DNA from: CAZBQG01 sp964493945
Lineage (GTDB): Bacteria; Pseudomonadota; Alphaproteobacteria; Rhodospirillales; UBA2165
NCBI GenBank assembly: GCA_964493945.1
Contig: CAZBQG010000036.1
Location: 1 to 22,762, forward strand
Length of the DNA: 22,762 nt
Direction: 5' to 3'
The first letter of the stretch is position 1. Each line of letters begins with the position of its first letter. Below the pieces are notes generated by a model that saw only the letters and a program-made list of their open reading frames with translations, searched no databases and had not been told where the DNA came from. Both the position numbers and the translations under genes were made by a program. This document shows, in pieces, positions 16,048-22,762 of this stretch.

Positions 16048-17679
16048 ATGGTTCAAAACAGGGAGTTTGATTACATCATCGTAGGGGCCGGATCGGCCGG
16101 CTGCGTGCTCGCCAACCGCCTCAGCGCGGAGGCGGGTTTGCGCGTCCTGGTGTTGGAAGCGGGCGGCCCAGACAGCGATCCCTGGATCAAGATACCCCTG
16201 GCCTGGGGTAAGATGCTGCGGGAACGGCGCCATGATTGGGGCTATGATTTCGAGCCTGATCCCGGCATCGGCGGGCGTGCCCTGGAATGCGCCCGGGGGC
16301 ATGTATTGGGCGGTAGCTGGTCGGTCAATGCCATGGCTTACGTCAGGGGTAACCCCGGCGATTATGACCGCTGGGCCGGCAATGGGCTGCCCGAGTGGGA
16401 TTACAAGCATCTTCTGCCTTACTTCAAACGCTCCGAAACCTGGCAAGGGGGCGAAGATGATTACCGGGGCGGCACGGGCCCCATCCTCACCCGCAAGGCC
16501 AGCTTCGAGGACCCCTTGTTCGAAGCCTACCGGGAAGCGGCCATGGGCCTGGGTATCCCCTGGACCGATGATTTCAACGGCCGCCAAAATGAAGGGATCG
16601 GCTTCGCCCAACAGACCATCCGGAACGGCAGACGCGAAAGTGGCGTCACCGCATATCTGAAACCCGCCGATGCCCGGCCTAATCTGCAGATTGAGCTGAA
16701 GGCCATGGTGACGGCGCTTAACATGGAAGGCGGGCGGGCCACCGGCGTCACTTACGAACAAGGCGGGCAGATGCGCGAAGTGCGGGCGGCCCGCGAAGTG
16801 ATCCTGGCCGGCGGCGTGATCAATTCACCGCAATTGTTGATGCTGGCCGGCATGGGCCCGGCGGATCATCTTAAATCTCTGGGCATTGATGTGCGCCTCG
16901 ATCTGCCCGGCGTCGGCGGCAACCTGCAGGACCATCTGGGTGCTGCGGTCATGTATAAGCGCAAAGAACCCGGGCCCTTCCATGCCCAGATGCGCCTGGA
17001 CCGGGCGGCGGTCAATGTAGCACGGGCTTATCTGTTGGGCAGCGGGCCGGCGACCGATCATCCGGGCCGCTATGTGGGCTTCATCAAAAGCGATGGGGAG
17101 CAGAAAATCCCCGATATTCAGCTTCTGTTCAGCGGTGCGGCGATGGATGCCAAGCCCTGGTCCCCCGTGATCAGCCCGGCCTATGAGGACCGCTTCGGTG
17201 CCCGCGCCGTGATCCTGCATCCGAAAAGCCGGGGCCGGCTGGAACTGGTCTCGGATGATCCCAAGGCCCATCCCAAATTCAGCGCCAATTTCTTTTCAGA
17301 GCCGGATGATCTAAAAACGCTCCGCACCGGGTTGCGCCTGATCCGCGACATCGCCGGGCATTCCGCCCTGGATCCCTTCCGGGGGCCGGAAATCGTCCCA
17401 GGCGAGGGCGTCACCGACGATGCCGGGCTGGACGACCATATCCGGCGCACCACGGTGACCATCCATCATCCGCTGGGCACCTGCCGCATGGGGCCGGACG
17501 ACGGGGCGGTGGTCGATGGGGATCTGAAAGTCAAAGGTGCCGAAGGGTTGCGGGTGGTCGATGCCTCGGTCATGCCCGATTTGATCGGCGGCAACATCAA
17601 TGCCGCAGTTATCGTCATCGCCGAGAAGGCAGCGGATATGATTCTGGGGCGTGAACCATTGGAGGCCGCCGGACCTTGA
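16048..17679 (+). CDS. GMC-family FAD-dependent oxidoreductase (choline/alcohol dehydrogenase-like)
   Basis: The 543-residue product is a complete glucose-methanol-choline family flavoprotein, which oxidises an alcohol to an aldehyde or ketone. The Rossmann FAD motif VGAGSAGCVLANRL is at about 12-25. GMC signature 1 is GHVLGGSWSVNAMAYVRG, with Trp and Ala where SSxxNG is more common. The second signature is GVINSPQLLMLAGMGP. The C-terminal catalytic pair is visible as His474 in IHHPLGTCRMG and Asn518 in GGNINAAV. There is no signal peptide, so it is cytoplasmic. The ATG at 16048 follows GGGAGGAAAAT closely, which is why it is preferred to 15985. The TPP-binding gene begins on its stop codon. 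An 81-base region separates it from the divergent ABC gene. The substrate alcohol is unknown. Confidence 0.95.
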   Translation: MVQNREFDYIIVGAGSAGCVLANRLSAEAGLRVLVLEAGGPDSDPWIKIPLAWGKMLRERRHDWGYDFEPDPGIGGRALECARGHVLGGSWSVNAMAYVRGNPGDYDRWAGNGLPEWDYKHLLPYFKRSETWQGGEDDYRGGTGPILTRKASFEDPLFEAYREAAMGLGIPWTDDFNGRQNEGIGFAQQTIRNGRRESGVTAYLKPADARPNLQIELKAMVTALNMEGGRATGVTYEQGGQMREVRAAREVILAGGVINSPQLLMLAGMGPADHLKSLGIDVRLDLPGVGGNLQDHLGAAVMYKRKEPGPFHAQMRLDRAAVNVARAYLLGSGPATDHPGRYVGFIKSDGEQKIPDIQLLFSGAAMDAKPWSPVISPAYEDRFGARAVILHPKSRGRLELVSDDPKAHPKFSANFFSEPDDLKTLRTGLRLIRDIAGHSALDPFRGPEIVPGEGVTDDAGLDDHIRRTTVTIHHPLGTCRMGPDDGAVVDGDLKVKGAEGLRVVDASVMPDLIGGNINAAVIVIAEKAADMILGREPLEAAGP

Positions 17680-18086
17680 CCGAGGATAAAGACCATACCC
17701 TGCGAGGCTCAAGTGTTCTCGCGGCCCTTAAGGAGGCCAGCGTCGGCACGGTCATCACCGTCCCCGACATCACCACCAGCGAGGGGCTTTTGCGCCCCAT
17801 CGCCGCCGATCAGGATTTGCGCCATATTCAGGTTTGCAAGGAAGACGAAGGCGTCGGCATCAGCGCCGGGCTTTCCTTTTGCGGGGAACGGTCGGTTCTT
17901 CTGATTCAGAACACGGGCCTGTTGGACTCGATCAATGCCATCCGCGCCGTCGGCGTCGAGTACGAACTGCCCATCTCCATGCTGTCCAGAATGGGCTCGA
18001 CAATACGCACACCACAATTTTCCGAGTCCGTTGGCGCCATGCCCGGCAAAAAAGGGGAGGAGCGGACCATGGCCCAGTATGGTTAG
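17676..18086 (+). CDS. Truncated TPP-binding protein, N-terminal part like sulfopyruvate/phosphonopyruvate decarboxylase alpha
   Basis: The first 95 or so residues resemble the pyrimidine-binding (PYR) domain of ComD-type and phosphonopyruvate decarboxylases: VLAALKEASVGTVITVPD, then HIQVCKEDEGVGISAGLSFCG with the cofactor-activating Glu in an EDEG context, then LLIQNTGLLDSINAIRAV. After LPISML the family pattern is lost and the product ends at 136 residues, shorter than the roughly 170 of ComD. Its TAG overlaps the convergent sulfotransferase gene's stop. The partner PP-domain subunit is not present in this window. The start is a TTG at 17676 overlapping the GMC stop, with GGAGG 11 bases upstream. 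It is probably a 3'-truncated remnant left by a rearrangement, though a small regulatory product cannot be excluded. Confidence 0.62.
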   Translation: MTEDKDHTLRGSSVLAALKEASVGTVITVPDITTSEGLLRPIAADQDLRHIQVCKEDEGVGISAGLSFCGERSVLLIQNTGLLDSINAIRAVGVEYELPISMLSRMGSTIRTPQFSESVGAMPGKKGEERTMAQYG

Positions 18087-19132
18087 ACCCGGTTCCGGAT
18101 TTGCGGCGAATCGGCGGCGTAACGGTAGGCCCGGAAAATCCAGTTCAACTCACCCCAACGTTCATCCACATGGAAATAGGGGCAGATATAATCCCACACC
18201 GTTTCGCCTTCCGGGGTGACCTCGAAAAGATGGCCCTTTGATCCTTCGCAGATCAGCGTATTGCCGCTGTCCAGGCGCTGGGCGCCGCTGATATGGGGGC
18301 TGAAAAAACCGAGAACCGGGTTGGCCATATATTCCCATTTGGTCTCACCGCTTTCAGGGTCCAGTTCGATGACTTTGGAATGGGAATTATCCGGCGTGTG
18401 ATAGCCGTTGCAGAACAGCAAGATATTGCCGTTGTCCAGCATATGGCAGTCATGCTGATGGCCAAAGGCGGGATCATGGCGTTCCCATTTCACTTTCCCG
18501 GTCAGGCGCTCGATGATCATGATGGTATTGAGCACCCGGAAGCTCAGCATGATGTCGCCGTTCTCCATTGGCGCGCAGGTATTACCGTGAGCGAATTCGG
18601 CCCGGTGGCAGCTGGCGCAGACGGGATAGTTCTCGATCTCCAGATCATAGGCGTGCCATTCCCAGACCAGTTCTCCCCCGGGCGTCACCTCGCGCAGGCA
18701 ATCGCCCCAGATCTTTCCATCCAGTTCCGTTCCGGGGAGGCCGCCTTGAACTCGGGCGGCCTGTTCGTCGCTAAGTTCCTCCCAGGCAAGATAGTGGGTA
18801 TTGCCGCTGGCCAGGCGCCGTACATCGTGATGCTGAAAGGGGTCCTGATGTTCCCAGACCAGATTGCCGTCCCAGTCAAATTCCCTGAGCAATCCGCCTT
18901 TTCCCTGGGTCAGGCCCGGGCCGCCCTCGCCCCGCTGCATGATTAACAGATTGCCGTTTTCCAATAAGTTGGCGTAATTGAGGGCCGGTGCTTCCAGCTT
19001 CCATTCATTGACCGGATTGCCTTCCATATCCACGACAAAGGCTCTGTCGCCGCGAACGGTGGAAAACACGGTATAGCCGGGCGTCGCCCTTTTTTTGTCG
19101 TGGATGCTGACACCTGCATGCGCGATGGCCAT
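18083..19132 (-). CDS. Arylsulfotransferase (ASST)-family beta-propeller protein with a CxxCH motif
   Basis: The 349-residue product has repeated propeller blades with LxNGN or LxSGNT turns (LLENGNLLI, RLASGNTHYL, MLDNGNILLF, RLDSGNTLI) and WE/WD strands, as in arylsulfotransferase-type proteins. Those enzymes move sulfate between aryl donors and acceptors through a catalytic His. His-rich turns FQHHDVRRL (about 99-107) and FGHQHDCHML (about 223-232) line up with such positions. Residues 172-176 read CASCH, a heme-c-type CxxCH sequence, but there is no signal peptide, so covalent heme is doubtful and a metal or structural role is possible. GGGGGGA lies about nine bases before the ATG. It is monocistronic, between convergent and housekeeping genes. 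Many family members have never been tested and may not be sulfotransferases. Confidence 0.85.
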   Translation of the reverse strand: MAIAHAGVSIHDKKRATPGYTVFSTVRGDRAFVVDMEGNPVNEWKLEAPALNYANLLENGNLLIMQRGEGGPGLTQGKGGLLREFDWDGNLVWEHQDPFQHHDVRRLASGNTHYLAWEELSDEQAARVQGGLPGTELDGKIWGDCLREVTPGGELVWEWHAYDLEIENYPVCASCHRAEFAHGNTCAPMENGDIMLSFRVLNTIMIIERLTGKVKWERHDPAFGHQHDCHMLDNGNILLFCNGYHTPDNSHSKVIELDPESGETKWEYMANPVLGFFSPHISGAQRLDSGNTLICEGSKGHLFEVTPEGETVWDYICPYFHVDERWGELNWIFRAYRYAADSPQIRNRV

Positions 19133-19165
19133 TGAATTGATCCCCCCTTTTCAAATTTCACATGG

Positions 19166-19732
19166 CTAGAGTTTAGCCATGAAGCACAAAAAGACCAGAC
19201 GCGTTTCGCCTTGTTCGCGCTGATCCACCTGTTCAAAACCGGCGGGCGGGGAAAAATCGTCACCCCGACCCATCTCACAAACACAGTGCGCGCCTGCTGC
19301 CAGCCATTCCTTTTCCGCCAACCCGCGCAAGGCCGGCTCGATCAATCCCCTGCCATAAGGGGGGTCGAGGAAGGCAAGTCCGGCGGGTTTGAGCCCGGCC
19401 GGTGGCGGGCCCAGGCGCCCCCCGTCCAGGCGTTTGACCTCCACAATTCCCTCAAGGCCCAGATCTTGGACATTGTCTTTGATGCAATCCAGCGCGGCCC
19501 GGTTGTTATCCAGGAACAAGGCACTTGCCGCCCCGCGCGACAGGGCTTCCAGGCCCAGGGCGCCACTGCCGGCAAAGACATCCACCACCGCCAGCCCTTC
19601 GAAATCCAGCCCCAGCCCGTGCTGCAAAATGGAAAAAAGGGATTCCCTGGCCCGGTCCGAGGTAGGTCTTGTGTCCCTGCCCCTAGGTGCCGCCAGGGTT
19701 CTCCCTCTAAGCTTTCCGCCGGTGACGCGCAC
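19166..19732 (-). CDS. rsmD: 16S rRNA (guanine(966)-N2)-methyltransferase
   Basis: The 188-residue product methylates guanine 966 of 16S rRNA using S-adenosylmethionine during small-subunit assembly. It begins VRVTGGKLRGRTL, the characteristic RsmD N terminus, and has the Rossmann motif VVDVFAGSGALGLEALSRGA. The catalytic DPPYG is seen in LAFLDPPYGRG. The start is taken as GTG at 19732 because homology begins there and GGAGG lies nine bases upstream; an upstream ATG at 19786 would add unrelated residues. The start lies within the end of rluB, overlapping by 26 bases, so the two are probably translated as a coupled pair. Length is normal for the family. Confidence 0.94.
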   Translation of the reverse strand: MRVTGGKLRGRTLAAPRGRDTRPTSDRARESLFSILQHGLGLDFEGLAVVDVFAGSGALGLEALSRGAASALFLDNNRAALDCIKDNVQDLGLEGIVEVKRLDGGRLGPPPAGLKPAGLAFLDPPYGRGLIEPALRGLAEKEWLAAGAHCVCEMGRGDDFSPPAGFEQVDQREQGETRLVFLCFMAKL

Positions 19733-20474
19733 TGGGCTTGGCCTCCCCCAATTGTTCGGCCAGCACCTTGGGGCGCACGGGTTCAATATCGTTCTTGACC
19801 AGGTTGCCCAACTGGAAAGGACCGAAGGAGAGGCGGATGAGGCGCCCCACGGGATAGCCCAGATGTTCCATGACCTTGCGGATTTCCCGGTTCTTGCCTT
19901 CGGCTAGGGACAGGCTGAGCCAGGCATTGGTACCCTGCTGGCGGTCCAGCTTGGCGCGGATGGAGCCGTATTTGACGCCCTCCAGGGTAAGCCCCTTTTC
20001 CAGACCGGCCAGCTTTTCCTCATCCGCGCGCCCATGGACCCGCACCCGGTAGCGCCGGATCAAGCCGGTGGAGGGCAGCTCCAACCGCCTCGCCAACCCG
20101 CCGTCATTGGTCAACAACAACAAGCCTTCCGAATTCAAATCCAGGCGGCCCACGGAAATCACCCGGGGCAGGCTCGGGGGCAGGCGGTCAAATAATGTGG
20201 GGCGCCCTTGTGGATCGCTATGGGTGGAAAGCAGCCCGGCCGGTTTGTGATAGCGCCAAAGCCGCGTCGGCTGGGCCCCGGCCATCTCCTTGCCATCCAC
20301 CACAATATGGGCATCGGGGGTAACCTTGAAGGCCGGGCTGTCCAGCACCACCCCATCCACCGCCACCCGCCCTTCGGCGATCCAGCGTTCCGCTTCCCGC
20401 CTGGAACAGAGGCCGGCGCGGGCCATCACCTTGGCGATGCGCTCTTCTTTTTTTGGATCAGTTTCTGGCGGCAT
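19707..20474 (-). CDS. rluB: RluB/RsuA-family rRNA pseudouridine synthase
   Basis: The 255-residue product isomerises a specific uridine in ribosomal RNA. It has an N-terminal S4 RNA-binding domain (ERIAKVMARAGLCSRREAER, about 11-30) and then the RsuA-type catalytic domain with the conserved Asp112 in GRLDLNSEGLLLLTND. The segment GKNREIRKVMEHLGYPVGRLIR is the second family hallmark. The C terminus is basic (ARHRRKA). The ATG at 20474 overlaps the end of the preceding hydrolase gene by 17 bases and lacks an obvious ribosome-binding site, which suggests coupled translation. RluB modifies 23S U2605 in E. coli; close paralogues such as RsuA or RluE cannot be wholly excluded by eye. Confidence 0.92.
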   Translation of the reverse strand: MPPETDPKKEERIAKVMARAGLCSRREAERWIAEGRVAVDGVVLDSPAFKVTPDAHIVVDGKEMAGAQPTRLWRYHKPAGLLSTHSDPQGRPTLFDRLPPSLPRVISVGRLDLNSEGLLLLTNDGGLARRLELPSTGLIRRYRVRVHGRADEEKLAGLEKGLTLEGVKYGSIRAKLDRQQGTNAWLSLSLAEGKNREIRKVMEHLGYPVGRLIRLSFGPFQLGNLVKNDIEPVRPKVLAEQLGEAKPSARHRRKA

Positions 20475-21186
20475 GGACAAAGGCCGCGAAAAGGCGTTGA
20501 TCGGCTTGCGTGATTTCGAATTCAGGGTGCCATTGCACGCCCAGGCAAAAGTGCTGTGCGGGGGCCTCAATCCCTTCCACTACGCCGTCGGGGGCGCTGG
20601 CATTGATGCGGGCCGAGCCGGAAACCGCCTTGACCGCCTGATGATGGGCACTGTTGACGCTGATTTCGGCCTGTCCGATGATATCCATCAATAACGTACC
20701 GGGCTCGATCTTTACTTCATGGCCTGGCTCGTCCCGGGGGTTGGGCTGTTCATGGGCCAGCGCCGCCGGAACCTCATCCGGAATATGCTGGATCAAGGTG
20801 CCGCCCAGCACCACATTGAGCAATTGCTGGCCGCCGCAAATGGCCAGGATTGGCATGTCCTTCTCCAGGGCCGCCCGGGTGATGGCGAATTCAAAATTCG
20901 TGCGGTCCTCTTTTAGAGTGACGCTTTTATGACGCTTCCCGTCCCCATATAGGGCTGGGTCCACATCGAAATCACCACCGGTGATGATCAGTCCGGCGAT
21001 GATCGCTAAATAGGCCGAAGCCTGTTCCTCATCGGGTGGCAATACGATGGGCAGGCCACCAGCCCGGCTGACGGCGCCCGCATAATTTTCACGGAGCGCC
21101 ATCCAGGGAAATTTGGAATAGCCGTCCGCCTTCTCGCTATCCGCAGTGATGCCGATGACCGGCTTGTTTGTGCTGGTGATCATCAT
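20458..21186 (-). CDS. Gamma-glutamyl-gamma-aminobutyrate hydrolase family protein (peptidase C26, class I amidotransferase fold)
   Basis: The 242-residue product resembles PuuD, which releases GABA from gamma-glutamyl-GABA in putrescine degradation. The nucleophile elbow is LAICGGQQLLN (Cys117), and the His-Glu part of the triad is in LGVQWHPEFE (His220, Glu222). The family segment IITGGDFDVDPALYG is intact. No synthase or putrescine gene lies nearby, so the true substrate may be another gamma-glutamyl compound. It sits between tadA and rluB, where these housekeeping genes are often adjacent, and its end overlaps rluB by 17 bases. The start is one of two adjacent ATGs at 21186 and 21183, with no clear ribosome-binding site. 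A promoter-like pair just upstream would give a very short or absent leader. Confidence 0.92.
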   Translation of the reverse strand: MMITSTNKPVIGITADSEKADGYSKFPWMALRENYAGAVSRAGGLPIVLPPDEEQASAYLAIIAGLIITGGDFDVDPALYGDGKRHKSVTLKEDRTNFEFAITRAALEKDMPILAICGGQQLLNVVLGGTLIQHIPDEVPAALAHEQPNPRDEPGHEVKIEPGTLLMDIIGQAEISVNSAHHQAVKAVSGSARINASAPDGVVEGIEAPAQHFCLGVQWHPEFEITQADQRLFAAFVHAARN

Positions 21187-21189
21187 GCC

Positions 21190-21218
21190 AATGTACGGCG
21201 GCCCGCTTGACGCGACAA
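21190..21218 (-). promoter_or_regulatory. Weak candidate promoter for the hydrolase-rluB-rsmD operon
   Basis: On the minus strand, TTGTCG (21218-21213) and TACATT (21195-21190) are separated by 17 bases in the 55-base tadA/hydrolase divergent gap. Transcription would begin at or near the ATGATG start, giving an almost leaderless message, in keeping with the lack of a ribosome-binding site. The match is only moderate. Confidence 0.28.
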
Positions 21219-21241
21219 GCCGGCCGGGCCAGTTTCAGGCC

Positions 21242-21685
21242 ATGGCGGAGCACAAAAATTCATTCATGGAAGAAGCCCTGGCCGAAGCCCGGGCGGCAGC
21301 GGCCCGGGACGAGGTGCCCGTTGGCGCCGTGCTGGTCCATGGAACCAGCCATAAAATCCTGGCCAGGGCGGGCAACCGGTGCATTGAACTGGATGATCCC
21401 ACTGCCCATGCGGAAATGCTGGTCCTGCGTGAGGGCGGCGCACATCTAACGGATTGCGACCTTTATGTGACTCTGGAGCCCTGCCCCATGTGCGCCGGAG
21501 CCCTGTCCCTGGCCCACATCAGGCGCCTGTATTTTGGCGCGCCGGACCCCAAGGGCGGCGGCGTCGAACATGGGCCCAGGGTCTTTGACCATCCAACCTG
21601 CCATCACCGCCCAGAGGTATTCGGCGGGCTGGAGGAAAGCCAGGCGGCGGTTTTGCTGAAGGAATTTTTTAAAGAGCGGCGCTAA
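21242..21685 (+). CDS. tadA: tRNA-specific adenosine deaminase
   Basis: The 147-residue product deaminates adenosine to inosine at the wobble position of tRNA-Arg(ACG), an essential modification. It shows the zinc-deaminase core HAEM (His56 ligand, Glu58 proton shuttle) and PCPMC (Cys81 and Cys84 ligands), preceded by DEVPVGAVLV, a TadA hallmark. The ATG at 21242 best fits the family N terminus; an alternative is 21266 (MEEALAEA). Family members such as guanine deaminase differ in this N-terminal signature. It is divergent from the hydrolase-rluB-rsmD genes, and its TAA overlaps the convergent TRAP permease stop within the bases CTAA. Confidence 0.94.
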   Translation: MAEHKNSFMEEALAEARAAAARDEVPVGAVLVHGTSHKILARAGNRCIELDDPTAHAEMLVLREGGAHLTDCDLYVTLEPCPMCAGALSLAHIRRLYFGAPDPKGGGVEHGPRVFDHPTCHHRPEVFGGLEESQAAVLLKEFFKERR

Positions 21686-22762
21686 TCAAACATGGTCTCG
21701 GGCAGAAACAGCGCGATCTGCGGGAAGGCGACCAGGATGGCGATACATACCGCCATGGCTATCCAGGAGGGCCAGATGCCCCGGAAAATAGTATTCATGG
21801 GAACGTCGGGTGCAATTCCCTTGACGACAAAGACATTGACCCCGACGGGCGGGCTGATCAGGCCCATCTCCAAAACGATCACGGCGATGACGCCGAACCA
21901 GATGGGGCTCAACCCCATCTCCAGGATCAGCGGATAAACGATGGGCAGGGTCAGCACCAGCATGGCGATCCCCTCGAGGAAAGTACCGAGCAACATGTAG
22001 GTGACCAAGATGATGATCAAAATTCCCAGTTCGCCAACATCGAGACCGATCAGGAAGTTGACCAGATCGGCCGGAATCTCGGTTAAAGTCATGAACGGGA
22101 CGAAGACATGGGCGCTGATCAGGATCATGAACACGGTGGCCGAGGTGCGCAGGGTCTGGAGAACCACGAAGCGCATGTTTTTCAGAGACATGGTGCGGCG
22201 AGTGATGGACACCACGAAAGTCAGGAAGGCGCCGACGCCGGCCGCCTCGACCGGCGTGAACACACCCGCATAGATACCGCCGATGGTTACTACCACGATG
22301 CCGACGAAGGTCGAGGCCCGCGTCAGGGCAGCGAACTTTTTCGCCAAGGAAATTCTCGCACCCGCCGGGCCGAGTTCGGGCAAAATGCGGGTGACGATAG
22401 CGCTCGAAATCATAAAAAGCGTTGTCAGCAGCAATCCCGGGAAAACGCCGGCGATGAACAGCTTGCCGATGGATTGCTCGGTCAGGATGGCGTAGATCAC
22501 CATGCCGGTGGAAGGCGGGATGAGGATGCCCAGGGTGCCGCCGGCGGCGACGCAGCCGGTGGCCAGGCTGTCGCCATAATTATAGCGCTTCATTTCGGGC
22601 AGGGCGACCCGGCCCATGGTCACCGCCGAGGTGATGGAGGAGCCGCTGAGCGTGGCAAACCCCGGCGCAGCCGGCGATGGTCGCCGAGGCCAGACCACCA
22701 CGCAGATGGCCGAACCAGGCATAGGCCGCGTCATAGAGGTCGCGGCTCATCCCCGAAACACC
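21682..22762 (-). CDS. dctM: TRAP transporter large permease subunit (DctM family), partial and frameshifted
   Basis: The visible C-terminal 360 or so residues carry repeated hydrophobic helices and family segments TLGILIPPSTGMVIY, GGIYAGVFTPVEAAGVGAF, GTFLEGIAMLVLTLPIVYPL and LISPPVGVNVFVVKG. DctM is the ion-coupled membrane subunit that imports organic acids delivered by a periplasmic binding protein. The 5' end is beyond the window. Near it, SGMSRDLYDAAYAWFGHLRGG runs in one frame up to AGCAG and continues as FATLSGSS in another; an extra base in the four-C run at 22660-22663 explains this. The small DctQ and binding-protein DctP genes, if present, would lie to the right. The frameshift is a likely sequencing error or recent mutation because the rest of the frame is clean. 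Confidence 0.9.

Noticed and set aside
21207..21212. TTGACG as a -35 box for tadA
   Set aside because: No acceptable -10 box lies 16-18 bases downstream, and the start would fall at or inside the gene.

Overview
The window reads as a high-GC, Proteobacteria-type chromosome segment, most likely alphaproteobacterial. The best taxonomic clue is tadA lying divergently beside rluB and rsmD, an order I associate with alphaproteobacteria; TRAP-transporter, hydantoinase-type and acyl-CoA genes fit that background. The genus cannot be named from sequence alone. No rRNA, tRNA, CRISPR array, insertion sequence or integrase was seen.

Layout. (1) 128-6766, minus strand, one probable seven-gene operon. 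In transcription order it holds a degenerate cupin, a two-ring CDC48/p97-type AAA+ ATPase, a canonical cupin, a dienelactone-hydrolase-like enzyme, a frameshifted carboxymuconolactone-decarboxylase-like gene, an SDR oxidoreductase and an acyl-CoA dehydrogenase. (2) 6917-11608, plus strand, a divergent and tightly coupled four-gene operon: two M24 (creatinase/aminopeptidase-fold) proteins, a TauD/TfdA-fold protein and an MmgE/PrpD protein. (3) 11615-15966, minus strand, a decayed block: an orphan ABC ATPase with two frameshifts, and a hydantoinase/oxoprolinase pair (hyuA, hyuB) broken by three frameshifts and a stop and apparently fused by an internal deletion. (4) 16048-18086, plus strand, a GMC flavin oxidoreductase followed by a truncated TPP-binding protein. 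(5) 18083-19132, minus strand, an arylsulfotransferase-like beta-propeller with a CxxCH motif. (6) 19166-21685, a housekeeping RNA-modification block: rsmD, rluB and tadA, with a gamma-glutamyl-GABA-hydrolase-like gene between rluB and tadA. (7) 21682 to the window edge, a TRAP transporter large permease with one frameshift, cut by the edge.

Function. Regions 1-5 look like an accessory catabolic island for a small organic acid, amide or ring compound: oxidation (GMC, SDR, acyl-CoA dehydrogenase), ring or lactone opening (dienelactone hydrolase, CMD, hydantoinase), processing of branched acids (MmgE/PrpD) and uptake (TRAP, possibly ABC). The substrate cannot be deduced.

Most interesting signal. 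The divergent operons at 3.5-10.2 kb concentrate proteins whose folds are recognisable but whose canonical catalytic or metal-binding residues are changed. The AAA+ ATPase has Gln in place of the Walker B Glu in its second ring. One of its two flanking cupins lacks two of the usual ligands. Both M24 proteins lack most of the five metal ligands. The TauD-like protein has Tyr where the distal iron His belongs. All these frames are open and tightly spaced, so this looks selected rather than decayed. I propose it as the candidate undescribed system: an AAA+ remodelling machine with cupin partners and non-canonical catabolic proteins.

Caution. Seven single-base frame breaks occur in the window, several beside short C/G runs, so some may be sequencing or assembly errors. 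The hyu region also has an in-frame stop and an apparent deletion fusion, which point to real decay there or to misassembly.
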